The position numbers were made by a program, and so were the translations under genes. From Rhizobium sp. Root1334 (GTDB lineage Bacteria; Pseudomonadota; Alphaproteobacteria; Rhizobiales; Rhizobiaceae), in contig NZ_LMEY01000023.1 in the NCBI RefSeq assembly GCF_001426665.1, positions 125,687-189,686 of the forward strand: a DNA stretch of 64,000 nt. Direction: 5' to 3'. Below are positions 18,102 through 26,955 of the stretch, piece after piece. The stretch's first letter is position 1. Each line of letters starts with the position of its first letter. The notes beneath the pieces were generated by a model. It was not told the DNA's origin. It saw only the letters and a program-made list of their open reading frames with translations, and made no database searches.

Positions 18102-18335
18102 ATGGCTAAGCAAACAGCAATCCGTCTTCCTGACGAGACTTACGAAAGATTGCAGGCGCTTGCGGCTCGCACAGGGCGGACGGCGACGTTTTACATCCGG
18201 CAGGCGATCGAGGAACATCTCGAAGATCTCGAAGATATCTATATGGCAGAACAGGTGTTGGGAAAATTAGCGCGCGGTGAGACACGCACCTACACTCTGG
18301 AAGAAGTTGAGAGGAAACTTGGCTTGGACGATTGA
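18102..18335 (+). CDS. Ribbon-helix-helix antitoxin of a RelBE-type pair
   Basis: A 77-residue protein starting at 18102, with GGAAATTC upstream. The N-terminus KQTAIRLPDETYERLQALAA is a ribbon-helix-helix DNA-binding domain, and the acidic C-terminal half (about 38-77) would wrap around the toxin. It is a RelB/DinJ/CopG-like antitoxin. The toxin gene overlaps its last 17 bases, which is typical of type II modules. A palindromic GGTATACC-like sequence around 18070 may be the auto-operator. The pair sits between two genes of the AAA-ATPase operon and looks like an insertion. Confidence 0.85.
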   Translation: MAKQTAIRLPDETYERLQALAARTGRTATFYIRQAIEEHLEDLEDIYMAEQVLGKLARGETRTYTLEEVERKLGLDD

Positions 18336-18588
18336 GCTGACGGACGAGGCGCTCCGGCAGCTTGAAAAGATGGGACGTTCCAATGCTGTTCGAATCCGGG
18401 AGTATTTGCGAAAGCGTGTTGCAACGCTCGATAATCCGCGCTTGCTGGGAAAACCGTTGCAAGGTGGTGCGCTTGGCCATCTCTGGCGATACAGGGTTGG
18501 TGATTTCCGGATTTTGTGCGAGCTGCGAGACACGCAGCTTATTGTCCTCGTTGTTGAGATTGGGCATCGACGTGAAATTTACAGGTGA
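18319..18588 (+). CDS. RelE/ParE-family toxin
   Basis: An 89-residue basic protein of the RelE/ParE fold. The likely start is TTG at 18319, preceded by GAGAGG and overlapping the antitoxin gene. Features are WTIELTDEALRQLEKM at the N-terminus, the central GHLWRYRVGDFRILCEL strand pair and the C-terminal VVEIGHRREIYR, with the Arg and terminal Tyr that position mRNA in RelE ribonucleases. Toxin activity (ribosome-dependent mRNA cleavage) is the family expectation; a gyrase-directed ParE action is less likely given the Arg/Tyr ending. No truncation is visible, so the module is likely functional. Confidence 0.85.
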   Translation: MAWTIELTDEALRQLEKMGRSNAVRIREYLRKRVATLDNPRLLGKPLQGGALGHLWRYRVGDFRILCELRDTQLIVLVVEIGHRREIYR

Positions 18589-18609
18589 TCAGCCCATGGT
18601 CTTGACCGC

Positions 18610-19911
18610 ATGAAACGCCTCCTCGAAGCCGAACTGATTTACGGACGCCTGCTCGATATTTCCGAGCCGCATCTGATTGCGCGTTATAACAAGGCGTTGC
18701 AGGGCTTTGGCCTGCGCCCGACGTCTCTGCCGTCCTTCCAGATCGACATGACCGGGTTTTCGCCTGAAATCGCCGATGAACTTGGCGACCGCGATTATCT
18801 CGACCCCAACCGCGTCAACCGCCGCTTCATCATCATGACGCCGGACCAGGAAGAACTGCCGGTCGTTCATACCAGCTTTTCCAACACCGCTGGATTGATG
18901 CACGAGTTTTTCGGCGCCAACCGGCGGGCGATCAATGCGGTGACGATCAAGGATGCGCTGTACGGCGAGATCGAGGATTCCGTATCGGTCGTCAATGATA
19001 TCGATGACCTCTTGTCGATCAATGAGGTCCGTTTTCGCGTCCTGTCGGCCGAGGACATGCTCGGCAAGGCGGCCGAATTGCGCTCGCTTGTCGACCGGTT
19101 GAAGACGGTGCCGACGGCCTGGGCCGATGATGCGCTGCTTAACCGGATGGTCGAACTGGCAAAGGTGACCGGCGATATCCGTGAGAATGCGCTTGTGCCG
19201 GACAAGCTGGTGTTCCGCCACGATGCATTCTGGGCCAATCATTTCGGCGGCGTCTATGTCTTCCTGGATGAAAAGACCACGACCGTGATCTGCGATCCTT
19301 CGGTGCCGGGCTTTCGCCGTTCACGTCCGTGGCAGGTCGGTTATATCAGCCTGTCCGACCATCAGCGCATCTATGAGTTCCTGGCCTCCACCAACCGGCT
19401 GCAATTGCCGCAAGCGTCCTGGGTACAGGATTCCGGCCTCTATCAGCATCGGGCCGACATGATCCTGCGCAGCCTGGTTAATCAGGCGGACCCAACGACG
19501 GATATCAACGCGATCGATTCAATCTGGTTGCAGACCTGGCTCCACCGCAATTCGGCGCTGGTCGCCTCGGATGGAACCTATCCGTTCCTGCAAACGATGA
19601 TCCGGACGATTTCGGCGTCGGGCAGCATCAAGATGCAGGATGTAAGCCCTGAGAACCGCTTTCTGCTGGTGCGAGCCTCGCCCAATCATCCGGACCAATG
19701 GCTGACCAACCGGCTGATCTCGCAGCTCTGCCCGAGTGATTTCGTTTCCCGCTTCGTCTTTGACAAGCAGGGGTTTTATACGGCCTATGAACATTACAGC
19801 GAAAAGTTCAGGGAATATGTTGTCGCGACACTGACCAGCACATATCTCATGGACAAGGTGGCGTTCCGCAAACGCCTTTATGGCCTCAAGGAGGATAACA
19901 CGAATGCTTGA
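18610..19911 (+). CDS. Conserved hypothetical protein in the AAA-ATPase operon
   Basis: A 433-residue soluble protein without signal peptide or transmembrane segment. I do not recognise a characterised family. It starts MKRLLEAELIYGRLLDISEP and contains an alpha/beta region with Trp- and Phe-rich segments (FRHDAFWANHFGGVYVFLDE, SRPWQVGYISLSDHQRIYEF). The ATG at 18610 lacks a strong ribosome site and follows the toxin by 21 bases, so expression may depend on readthrough across the toxin-antitoxin pair. Its end overlaps the next start by 8 bases next to an excellent AAGGAGG site. Inferred partner of the ATPase and of the membrane protein. Confidence 0.8.
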   Translation: MKRLLEAELIYGRLLDISEPHLIARYNKALQGFGLRPTSLPSFQIDMTGFSPEIADELGDRDYLDPNRVNRRFIIMTPDQEELPVVHTSFSNTAGLMHEFFGANRRAINAVTIKDALYGEIEDSVSVVNDIDDLLSINEVRFRVLSAEDMLGKAAELRSLVDRLKTVPTAWADDALLNRMVELAKVTGDIRENALVPDKLVFRHDAFWANHFGGVYVFLDEKTTTVICDPSVPGFRRSRPWQVGYISLSDHQRIYEFLASTNRLQLPQASWVQDSGLYQHRADMILRSLVNQADPTTDINAIDSIWLQTWLHRNSALVASDGTYPFLQTMIRTISASGSIKMQDVSPENRFLLVRASPNHPDQWLTNRLISQLCPSDFVSRFVFDKQGFYTAYEHYSEKFREYVVATLTSTYLMDKVAFRKRLYGLKEDNTNA

Positions 19912-21031
19912 TCCGATCGTTGCGTTTTTCCAGCGTGTGTTTGCAGCGATCGGCCGGGGTATTGGCCTGGCGGTGTCCTGGATTCTTTTTCCCTTCATGG
20001 CGGTTGCAAATTGGTACAGAGGGCGCGCGTGGATCATCAAGGGTCCGATCGGTCTTGGTCTCCTGGTTTTGATCGCACTCTACGGCTATTTCATCTGGCA
20101 GACGCAGGTCTGGACCAATTTCGATCCTGACTATCCCAACCGGTACAATCTTGCTGAGCGCAAGAATGATGCAGGCCTTCCGGTCAAGGTCGCCGCTGGC
20201 CAGACGGCGCCGGCCAATGCCTGCGAGCGTTCGGCCATCGTCGATGTCACCGCCGATCTGATCGACTACAATGTCAACCAGAATGCGTGGATCTCGTCCA
20301 TGGTGCTCTACAAAGCCGGCCTGTTCGGGATGGACTGGGACCGCACGCCATGGCTCGACAACAAGGCGTCGTTCCAGCGCGGCGTCAATGAAGCCGTCCG
20401 CCGCACCACTGTCGAACTGGTCGATTCACTGGTGCGTATGCGCGGTACCTCCGGCATCAATCCGCAGTTGCAGAGCGTGCGCAGCAAGATGCAGTACGAG
20501 GAAACCAACTGGTATTTCGGCCTGTCACCCTTCGGCTTCCTGACGCCGACGCCGACGCAGTATCGTGCTGCCTTGAAGGACCTTCGCGGGTTCAACGATC
20601 AGCTGGCCACGTGCGCTGCCACCTTCGATGCCCGCGCTGACAATTTCCTCGAATTCATGGACCGCGTTTCGAGCTCGATCGGCAGCACGTCTGCCATGCT
20701 GCGCGAGCGTTCCGAGAACTTCAACGGCGGCTGGTTCGATACGCGGGCCGACGACCGGTTCTGGTTCGCCTACGGTCAGCTTTACGGCTACTACGGCATC
20801 CTGACGGCAACCGGCGCAGACTTTGACGGGGTGATCAACCAGCGCGGTCTGGCGCCAATCTGGAATGAAAGCATCAAGCAGATGCGTGCTGCCCTGCGCA
20901 TCCAGCCGCTGATCATCTCCAATGGCCAGGAAGATGGCTGGATCATGCCGACCCATCTGGCAACGCTCGGCTTTTATGTTCTCAGGGTTCGCTCGAACCT
21001 CGTTGAAATGCGCGACATTCTGGCGCGCTGA
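19904..21031 (+). CDS. DUF2333-like membrane-anchored protein, last gene of the AAA-ATPase operon
   Basis: A 375-residue protein that resembles the DUF2333 family of proteobacteria (recognition from memory). It has an amphipathic N-terminus and a clear membrane segment at about 48-66 ([17 protein letters not shown]); the remainder is probably a large periplasmic domain containing [20 protein letters not shown] and [15 protein letters not shown]. The start at 19904 is preceded by AAGGAGGATAACACGA, a perfect ribosome site, and overlaps the upstream gene, implying tight coupling. It would tether the ATPase system to the inner membrane or link it to the envelope. A strong intrinsic terminator follows at 21051. 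Confidence 0.82.
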   Translation: MLDPIVAFFQRVFAAIGRGIGLAVSWILFPFMAVANWYRGRAWIIKGPIGLGLLVLIALYGYFIWQTQVWTNFDPDYPNRYNLAERKNDAGLPVKVAAGQTAPANACERSAIVDVTADLIDYNVNQNAWISSMVLYKAGLFGMDWDRTPWLDNKASFQRGVNEAVRRTTVELVDSLVRMRGTSGINPQLQSVRSKMQYEETNWYFGLSPFGFLTPTPTQYRAALKDLRGFNDQLATCAATFDARADNFLEFMDRVSSSIGSTSAMLRERSENFNGGWFDTRADDRFWFAYGQLYGYYGILTATGADFDGVINQRGLAPIWNESIKQMRAALRIQPLIISNGQEDGWIMPTHLATLGFYVLRVRSNLVEMRDILAR

Positions 21032-21050
21032 GCCTTTTCACTTGTTTGGA

Positions 21051-21080
21051 GACGGAGGAACGCTGTTCCTCCGTCTTTTT
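21051..21080 (+). terminator. Terminator of the AAA-ATPase operon
   Basis: Perfect 11-bp stem GACGGAGGAAC / GTTCCTCCGTC with a three-base loop and TTTTT directly after it, 20 bases past the stop. It clearly separates this operon from fhs. Confidence 0.92.
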
Positions 21081-21213
21081 CGTTTGTTCTTTCAGAAAAT
21101 CGCCAGATTTTGCGTTTTTCGCCGCCATTTCTCAACAAAATGATGGAAAGCGCCTTCGGTTCACGCTCATATGCTCTCAGACCAAGAAAAAGGTGGAACG
21201 GGAGAGACACCAT

Positions 21214-22893
21214 ATGGCCGATGTGAAGTCTGATATCGAAATTGCCCGCGCAGCGACGAAAAAACCGATCCTCGAAATCGGCGCCAAGCTTGGAATTCCA
21301 CCCGAACATCTGCTTCCTTACGGCCACGACAAGGCAAAGATCGGCGCCGAGTTCATTGCGCAGCAGAAAGGCCGCCCGGATGGCCGGCTGATCCTGGTGA
21401 CGGCGATTAATCCAACGCCGGCTGGTGAGGGCAAGACCACCACCACGGTTGGCCTTGGTGACGGCCTCAACCGTATCGGCAAGAAGGCGGTCGTCTGTAT
21501 CCGCGAAGCATCGCTTGGTCCGTGTTTCGGGGTCAAAGGTGGAGCTGCCGGCGGCGGCTATGCGCAGGTGGTGCCGATGGAGGACATCAACCTGCATTTC
21601 ACAGGCGACTTCCACGCCATCACGTCGGCCCACAATCTTCTGTCGGCGTTGATTGATAACCATATCTACTGGGGCAACGAGCAGAATATCGATATCCGCC
21701 GTGTTGCCTGGCGCCGCGTGATGGACATGAACGACCGTGGCCTTCGCCATATCGTTGGTTCGCTTGGCGGCGTTGCCAACGGCTTTCCACGTGAGACCGG
21801 CTTCGACATCACCGTTGCCTCGGAAGTCATGGCGATCCTGTGTCTTGCCACCGATCTCAAGGACCTTGAAAAACGCCTTGGCGACATCATCATCGCCTAT
21901 AGGCGCGACAAGACGCCGGTCTTTGCCCGCGATATCAAGGCGGATGGGGCAATGACCGTGTTGCTCAAGGATGCGATGCAGCCGAACATCGTCCAGACGC
22001 TGGAAAACAACCCGGCCTTTGTCCATGGCGGCCCGTTCGCCAATATCGCCCATGGCTGCAACTCGGTGGTGGCGACGACGACGGCGCTGAAGCTTGCCGA
22101 TTATGTCGTCACCGAAGCCGGGTTCGGCGCTGACCTCGGGGCCGAAAAATTCTTCGACATCAAGTGCCGCAAGGCAGGGTTGAAGCCGGATGCTGCGGTG
22201 ATTGTTGCAACGGCCCGCGCAATGAAGATGAATGGCGGCGTCAAGAAGGAGGATCTCGGGCAGGAGAATGTCGAGGCCGTCAAGAAGGGCTGCTCCAATC
22301 TCGGCCGCCATATCCAGAACGTCAAGAAATTCGGCGTTCCGGTGGTGGTGGCGATCAACCATTTCACACTGGATACCGAGGCCGAGATCAAGGCGATCAA
22401 GGACTATGTCGCGACGCTCGGTGCCGAGGCGGTTCTGTGCAGGCACTGGGCGGAGGGCTCTGCCGGCATCGAAGATCTGGCCCGCAGGGTCGTGGCGCTG
22501 GCCGAGAGCGGCCATTCGCAGTTCTCGCCGCTCTATCCCGATGATATGTCGCTGTTCAAGAAGATCGAGACGATTGCCAAGGATATCTATCACGCCGATG
22601 CCGTCATCGCCGACAAATCGGTGCGCGACCAATTGCGAACCTGGGAAGAGCAGGGCTACGGCCACCTGCCGGTCTGCATGGCCAAGACCCAGTATTCGTT
22701 CTCGACAGACCCGAACCTGCGTGGCGCGCCGACCGGCCATACCGTCCCCATCCGCGAGGTCCGGTTGTCCGCAGGTGCGGGTTTCATCGTTGTCATCACT
22801 GGCGAGATCATGACCATGCCAGGCCTGCCGAGAGTGCCTTCTTCAGAGAAAATCTTTCTCAATGAAGACGGCTATATCGAGGGGCTTTTCTAG
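21214..22893 (+). CDS. fhs: Formate-tetrahydrofolate ligase
   Basis: This 559-residue enzyme makes 10-formyl-tetrahydrofolate from formate, tetrahydrofolate and ATP, supplying one-carbon units. Start at 21214 follows GGGAGAG and opens [19 protein letters not shown]. The ATP site [16 protein letters not shown] is intact, and the conserved folate region ([20 protein letters not shown]) and C-terminal [20 protein letters not shown] are present at full family length. The longer frame from 21046 would run through the upstream terminator, so it is rejected. It is monocistronic and converges on the DUF1993 gene. Confidence 0.96.
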   Translation: MADVKSDIEIARAATKKPILEIGAKLGIPPEHLLPYGHDKAKIGAEFIAQQKGRPDGRLILVTAINPTPAGEGKTTTTVGLGDGLNRIGKKAVVCIREASLGPCFGVKGGAAGGGYAQVVPMEDINLHFTGDFHAITSAHNLLSALIDNHIYWGNEQNIDIRRVAWRRVMDMNDRGLRHIVGSLGGVANGFPRETGFDITVASEVMAILCLATDLKDLEKRLGDIIIAYRRDKTPVFARDIKADGAMTVLLKDAMQPNIVQTLENNPAFVHGGPFANIAHGCNSVVATTTALKLADYVVTEAGFGADLGAEKFFDIKCRKAGLKPDAAVIVATARAMKMNGGVKKEDLGQENVEAVKKGCSNLGRHIQNVKKFGVPVVVAINHFTLDTEAEIKAIKDYVATLGAEAVLCRHWAEGSAGIEDLARRVVALAESGHSQFSPLYPDDMSLFKKIETIAKDIYHADAVIADKSVRDQLRTWEEQGYGHLPVCMAKTQYSFSTDPNLRGAPTGHTVPIREVRLSAGAGFIVVITGEIMTMPGLPRVPSSEKIFLNEDGYIEGLF

Positions 22894-22902
22894 CGAAAAT
22901 CC

Positions 22903-22933
22903 GGCGGACCGTTGCTCCCTGCAGCGATCCGCC
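22903..22933. terminator. Bidirectional hairpin between fhs and the DUF1993 gene
   Basis: A 13-position stem with one mismatch and one wobble pair (left GGCGGACCGTTGC, right GCAGCGATCCGCC) separates two convergent genes. It is a plausible shared terminator but has no T-run. Confidence 0.45.
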
Positions 22934-22947
22934 AGGCCATTCTCTGG

Positions 22948-23457
22948 TCAGCTGTAAGGGCCGAGAAAATCGACCTTGCCGACGGCCACGCCCTGGTTGC
23001 GGAGGATGTCGTGGGCTGTCGTGACATGGAAAAAGAAATTCGGCAGGGCGAATTTCAGCACATAGTCGTCACCGGGAAACGTGAAGCTGAGCTTGCCGAA
23101 CGTGACAGTGATTTCCCTGGTATCGCTGGCCTCGAGATCCGACGGCTTTACTGTTTCCAGGTAGGCGATCGTCTTGGCGATGCGTTCGCGAAGTTCGCCG
23201 AAATTTGTCTCGTTATCTGGGAAACTGGGCGCTGCCACGCCAATCAGGCGGCCGATGGTATTTTTCGACGTATCGCTGACACGCTGGATCTGGGCGGAAA
23301 GCGGTAGCATGTCCGGCGCGAGGCGGGCGTTGAACAGGTTGTCCAGCGGCATCTTTTTCTCGGCGGCGTAGGATTCGGCCTTGTCGAGCAGGCCGGCGAG
23401 AACGTTAAGCCCGCGAATGAAGACGGGGACGGACAATTTGAACATGGAAACGGACAT
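22948..23457 (-). CDS. DUF1993 family protein
   Basis: A 169-residue soluble protein of the DUF1993 family, predicted to fold as a DinB-like four-helix bundle. Start at 23457 follows AAAGGA; opening MSVSMFKLSVPVFIRGLNVL. It contains FPDNETNFGELRERI and the family-typical PNFFFHVTTAHDILRNQGVAVGKVDF ending (split here for length: PNFFFHVTTAHDILR then NQGVAVGKVDFLG). The biochemical role is unknown. It lies downstream of the extensin-like gene on the same strand, with about 117 bases between them. Confidence 0.82.
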   Translation of the reverse strand: MSVSMFKLSVPVFIRGLNVLAGLLDKAESYAAEKKMPLDNLFNARLAPDMLPLSAQIQRVSDTSKNTIGRLIGVAAPSFPDNETNFGELRERIAKTIAYLETVKPSDLEASDTREITVTFGKLSFTFPGDDYVLKFALPNFFFHVTTAHDILRNQGVAVGKVDFLGPYS

Positions 23458-23574
23458 GAGAAATCCTTTGAACGGGTGCCGTTGATGGTCCGGATATCCT
23501 GAGCAGATGGGGCGGGACGAAGCCTTGGGCAAGATGCTGCATTGCTGATCTCCGGCCAATTTTGAAGGGTGCGC

Positions 23575-24450
23575 TTAACGGCAGTAACGGTACCCGCCCT
23601 TGCGCTCGATCACGTCGAAATGTAGGTGGTTTTCGTGGGCTTCGTCGCTGCCTGGGTCGAGCACGGTTTCGAAATAGAGGCAGCCGGTTGCCGTCACCGC
23701 CCGCTGGAAGGCGCCGGCCAATGTCGAATCTTCGTCACGCGGCTGGATCTCGATCGATTTTCCGTTTTTGAACGTGAAGGAGGCGATGTCGATGGCGTTG
23801 CCGCGTGCATGTTCGGAAATCTTTCCGGTCGCCGCATTGTTGCGCAGGCGGCAGATATAGCTCGAGGCTTGGTTGATGGTGGTCAGCTCTCCCTCGCTTT
23901 CGAGTGCAACCCTGGCTGCGGGCAAGACTGCGTCCTTGGTCCATCGCGCCAGTTCCAGCGCCGTTTCACAGCGCATCTTGCCTTCCGGTTTCAACGTAAT
24001 GCCCGGCAGTACGGCCGATAGCGTCAATGGCTTGTCGATACCGCACCCCTTGCCATCGTCTATTCGCGGTTCTTCCTTGAAGACGGCGCCAATGGCCTTC
24101 AGGTCGGCAAGGCAGGTGGCATATTCCTTGTCGTCCTCGGGCTTGATGGTCAGAACGGGTTCCGGCGCCGGTTTCACCTGCGGTTGAACGGTTTCAGGCT
24201 TTATGTCTGCAGGAATTTCCTCACCGGCTGGCGCCTTTTCATCAATCTTTGCCTGCGGTTTTTTCTCCGGTTTGACCTCTGGGGTCACCTCGGATTTCGC
24301 TTCGGGTTTTTCCTGCGGTATCACAACCTTCCCGCCTTGTTTAGTTTCAGTCGCTGCTGGTTTTTCCTCTGGGAGCGGACCTTTTTCAGGAAGACCGGCG
24401 CTTGCCAGCAGGACGGCGGAGAGGAGAGGGGCGAGGAAACGAAGAGGCAT
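23575..24450 (-). CDS. Extensin-like C-terminal domain protein, exported
   Basis: A 291-residue protein with a signal peptide (MPLRFLAPLLSAVLLASAG), a long Lys/Pro/Glu-rich low-complexity linker (about 25-110, repeated PEKKP/EEKPA-type units), and a C-terminal extensin-like domain (about 120-291). The domain shows CLADLKAIGAVF, RNNAATGKISEHARGNAID and the metal-site-like HENHLHFDV, which resembles LAS-type (D-Ala-D-Ala peptidase fold) metal centres: H in SEHARGNAID, D, and HLHFD. It is therefore probably a periplasmic peptidoglycan-acting or cell-wall-associated enzyme; the activity is inferred. Start at 24450 is supported by GGAGA. Confidence 0.82.
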   Translation of the reverse strand: MPLRFLAPLLSAVLLASAGLPEKGPLPEEKPAATETKQGGKVVIPQEKPEAKSEVTPEVKPEKKPQAKIDEKAPAGEEIPADIKPETVQPQVKPAPEPVLTIKPEDDKEYATCLADLKAIGAVFKEEPRIDDGKGCGIDKPLTLSAVLPGITLKPEGKMRCETALELARWTKDAVLPAARVALESEGELTTINQASSYICRLRNNAATGKISEHARGNAIDIASFTFKNGKSIEIQPRDEDSTLAGAFQRAVTATGCLYFETVLDPGSDEAHENHLHFDVIERKGGYRYCR

Positions 24451-24575
24451 TGACGGTCTCCGGTTCTGCCGGGACGGCAGGGGTTCGAATTCACAACGCA
24501 TTCGGCTGCAAAAGGGTTGCATGGAAGCCCCAGGGACCGGATCGTTGCCAAATCGAAACACATAATCGTGGGCAA

Positions 24576-24588
24576 GTCAGAATCTGAC
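24576..24588. promoter_or_regulatory. Palindrome in the extensin/haem-receptor divergent region
   Basis: GTCAGA-A-TCTGAC is a perfect 6+1+6 inverted repeat 21 bases left of the RirA-type box. It may be a second operator in this 302-base region between divergent genes, which otherwise shows no reading frame I support. Confidence 0.3.
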
Positions 24589-24609
24589 AAAAGTAAGACA
24601 ATTATTTGT

Positions 24610-24624
24610 TGACAATAAGTGTCA
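24610..24624 (+). promoter_or_regulatory. Iron-responsive operator (RirA-type box) of the haem receptor gene
   Basis: TGA, nine bases, TCA matches the rhizobial IRO motif bound by the iron regulator RirA. It overlaps TTGACA at 24609-24614, a consensus -35 element, so binding should block transcription of the receptor gene starting at 24753 when iron is sufficient. Confidence 0.6.
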
Positions 24625-24752
24625 TGTTTTTTAACCGATGCATACAAGCAGCCCATTACAACTGCTCCCAAATGCTTCGACGCCATACCCAGCCAGCCCC
24701 TTGAGCGAATGCCTCAGCAGCCAGCCCGGTGACTTTATCAAAGGATTGATTC

Positions 24753-26876
24753 ATGATTACCCGGCATCACTGCGCGGCTCTTTTGGCATGCGCGGCGTTT
24801 TTGACGCTTTCTCCTGCAGGCCACGTCTTGGCGCAAACTCCAGAGGAGTTGGCCGCGCTGAAGAAGAAGGCGGAGGAAACCGCACCGGCCGGTGAGGCGA
24901 CTTATCTGAAGACCATCACCGCGACGGGCGGCAAAACGGGCCGTGACCCCTATTCGACACCGGCTGCCACCAGCACCATCACTGCCGATGAAGTCGAGCA
25001 GTTCGGCAACAGGAACATCGACGATGCCCTGCGTGCAACGCCGGGGACTTTTACCCGTGACAACCCGCAGAACCCGGGTCTCGCCGTCAATATTCGCGGT
25101 CTCGAAGGATCCGGCCGCGTCAATATGATGATCGATGGTGTACGCCAGAATTTCCGGTTCACAGGCCATGAGGCTCAGGGCTTTGCCTATATCGATCCAG
25201 CGTTCATCAGCGGTATCGATATTTCGCGTGGTGCAGTGTCCGGCGTTGGTGGGGCAGGGGCCTTGGCAGGTGCTGCCAATATGCGCACCTATAACATCGA
25301 AGACCTGTTGACGGATGGCAAAAACTACGGCGGCTTTGCCACGGCGTCCTTCGGCAGCAACCGGTCCGGCTGGTCGGAATCGGCGCTCGGCGCCTACCGG
25401 GTCAATGACAGCATTGCCTTCCTCGGCGGCATCAGCAAGAAGGATCCCGGCAATTACAAGAACGGCAATGGTGAGGTCGTCCCCTACACTGAATCCGACC
25501 TGATCTCCGGTATTTTCAAAACCGAGATCACGCCGAACGACGAGCATTCGCTGAAGCTCAGCGGCATTCTCTACAACAATGATTTCATCGCCAATTCCTA
25601 TGACCAGACAATCAACGCGCAGACCTACAGCGCCAATTATGCCTATACACCCGGCAACGACCTGATCGATTTCCGCGCCAACATTTACTACAACGACATC
25701 AAGATGAAATATGACCAAAGCCCGATGATCCCAGGCGGTGGTTCGGCGGCCGGCCGTGTCGTCGACGACAAGGGTTTTGGCTTTGACGTCTCCAATACGT
25801 CTAACTTCGATCTCGGCGCGGTCGCCGTCACATCGAACTATGGCGTTGAATATTTCTCCGACGATTACGATGTGGTGAACAGCAGGCTGGCGCCGAGTTC
25901 CGGTGTCAACGGCAGCGGCAAGAGTTCGACGACGAGTGTCTTCAACTCGACCAAGCTGACCTATGGCATGGCCGATCTGACGCTGGGCCTGCGTTACGAT
26001 CGTTTCGATCTCAAGGGCAATGGCCAGGTTTCCGCCGGCAATCCCCTCGGCATGCCGGCTGGCCCTTACTCGGTAGACAGTTCCGAAGGCCGTCTTAATC
26101 CGAGCGTCACCTTCGCGCTCAATCCGGTGGATTGGCTGCAGCCCTATGTCAAATACGCCGAGACCTCGCGTGGCCCGACCGTCAATGAGACCTTCGTCGG
26201 TGGAACGCATCCGGGCGGCGGCGCACCACAGTTCTTCTTCCCCAATCCGTTCCTTGAACCGGAAATCTCCAAGGGCTGGGAAATCGGCGCCAATATCAAG
26301 GTGGACGACCTGTTGACAGCCGGCGACAGTTTCCGCTTCAGGGCCGACTACTTCAATAACGATGTCGACAATTACATCACTGCAAACTTCATTGGTGGTA
26401 CACATTTCGCCAATGTTCCCGGGACCACCAAGGTGCAGGGCATCGAACTGGAAGGCGCCTATGACGCCGGTTTCGTGTTCGCCAACGTTTCCTACACCCA
26501 CACGGAATCCGATCTGCCTTCCCAGGTGAACGGTTTTGGTGCGCAGAGCTATTTGCCGGATGACATCTTCACGGCGACGCTTGGCGCGCGCTTCCTCGAA
26601 GATCATCGCCTGACGGTCGGCGGCCGCCTGTATGCGGTCAGTGAAAGCTATATCGGCGAAGTCAATGTCGCTCCGGGTCAATCACCTTATCAGGACGGCT
26701 ACGAGCTGGTCGATATCTTCACCAACTACAAGTTCAAGAACGGTTTCGAGGTAACCGCCAGTGTGCTGAACGTCTTTGACAAGGAATATACGCCGGCTCT
26801 CAGCACTTCGCCGAGCATCACGGTCGACACCGGTCGTGGACGGACCTTCCTGCTGACGGCAAAGGCAACGTTCTAA
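24753..26876 (+). CDS. TonB-dependent outer-membrane haem/haemoglobin receptor
   Basis: A 707-residue outer-membrane receptor of the haemoglobin/haem group (HmuR/ShmR-like in rhizobia). It has a signal peptide ending at about Ala 27, a plug domain (about 50-165: TSTITADEVEQFGNRNIDDA, AVNIRGLEGSGRVNMMIDG), a 22-strand barrel, and a terminal Phe as expected for Bam assembly. PNPFLEPEISKGWEIG corresponds to the NPNL-type region of haem receptors, near the extracellular haem-contacting loop. It imports haem using TonB energy. The promoter carries a RirA-type box. No haem ABC transporter or hmuS is adjacent; the HugZ-like protein at 8.4 kb is the only other haem-linked candidate. Confidence 0.88.
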   Translation: MITRHHCAALLACAAFLTLSPAGHVLAQTPEELAALKKKAEETAPAGEATYLKTITATGGKTGRDPYSTPAATSTITADEVEQFGNRNIDDALRATPGTFTRDNPQNPGLAVNIRGLEGSGRVNMMIDGVRQNFRFTGHEAQGFAYIDPAFISGIDISRGAVSGVGGAGALAGAANMRTYNIEDLLTDGKNYGGFATASFGSNRSGWSESALGAYRVNDSIAFLGGISKKDPGNYKNGNGEVVPYTESDLISGIFKTEITPNDEHSLKLSGILYNNDFIANSYDQTINAQTYSANYAYTPGNDLIDFRANIYYNDIKMKYDQSPMIPGGGSAAGRVVDDKGFGFDVSNTSNFDLGAVAVTSNYGVEYFSDDYDVVNSRLAPSSGVNGSGKSSTTSVFNSTKLTYGMADLTLGLRYDRFDLKGNGQVSAGNPLGMPAGPYSVDSSEGRLNPSVTFALNPVDWLQPYVKYAETSRGPTVNETFVGGTHPGGGAPQFFFPNPFLEPEISKGWEIGANIKVDDLLTAGDSFRFRADYFNNDVDNYITANFIGGTHFANVPGTTKVQGIELEGAYDAGFVFANVSYTHTESDLPSQVNGFGAQSYLPDDIFTATLGARFLEDHRLTVGGRLYAVSESYIGEVNVAPGQSPYQDGYELVDIFTNYKFKNGFEVTASVLNVFDKEYTPALSTSPSITVDTGRGRTFLLTAKATF

Positions 26877-26886
26877 TCTCTGAATG

Positions 26887-26919
26887 AAGAAGGCGGCTTG
26901 AAAGGCCGCCTTCTTTTTT
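26887..26919 (+). terminator. Terminator of the haem receptor gene
   Basis: 11-bp stem AAGAAGGCGGC / GCCGCCTTCTT, seven-base loop, then TTTT; immediately followed by the marR promoter. Confidence 0.92.
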
Positions 26920-26928
26920 ATTGACAAA

Positions 26929-26940
26929 GTGCATATGCAC
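26929..26940. promoter_or_regulatory. MarR-type operator, site 1 (marR promoter)
   Basis: GTGCATATGCAC is a perfect 12-base palindrome lying between TTGACA (26921-26926) and TATACG (26942-26947). An identical site, part of a shared 17-base string, precedes the SDR gene at 27436. Its position in the promoter spacer predicts autorepression. Confidence 0.7.
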
Positions 26941-26955
26941 ATATACGTTTTCGTC

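Noticed and set aside
13670..21031. The AAA operon as an anti-phage defence island
   Set aside because: Flanking genes are housekeeping, no integrase or other defence genes are near, and none of the proteins shows a nuclease, protease or NADase motif. The RelBE pair alone is not enough.
20974..22740. A 588-codon antisense frame over fhs
   Set aside because: It runs back through the operon terminator and lies opposite a highly conserved enzyme.
24638..24895. An 85-codon frame upstream of the haem receptor as an hmuP-like small gene
   Set aside because: It overlaps the start and signal-peptide codons of the receptor in another frame and shows no HmuP-like sequence.
24738..26681. A 647-codon antisense frame across the haem receptor
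   Set aside because: Explained by codon bias of the receptor gene; no motif, no promoter or ribosome site.
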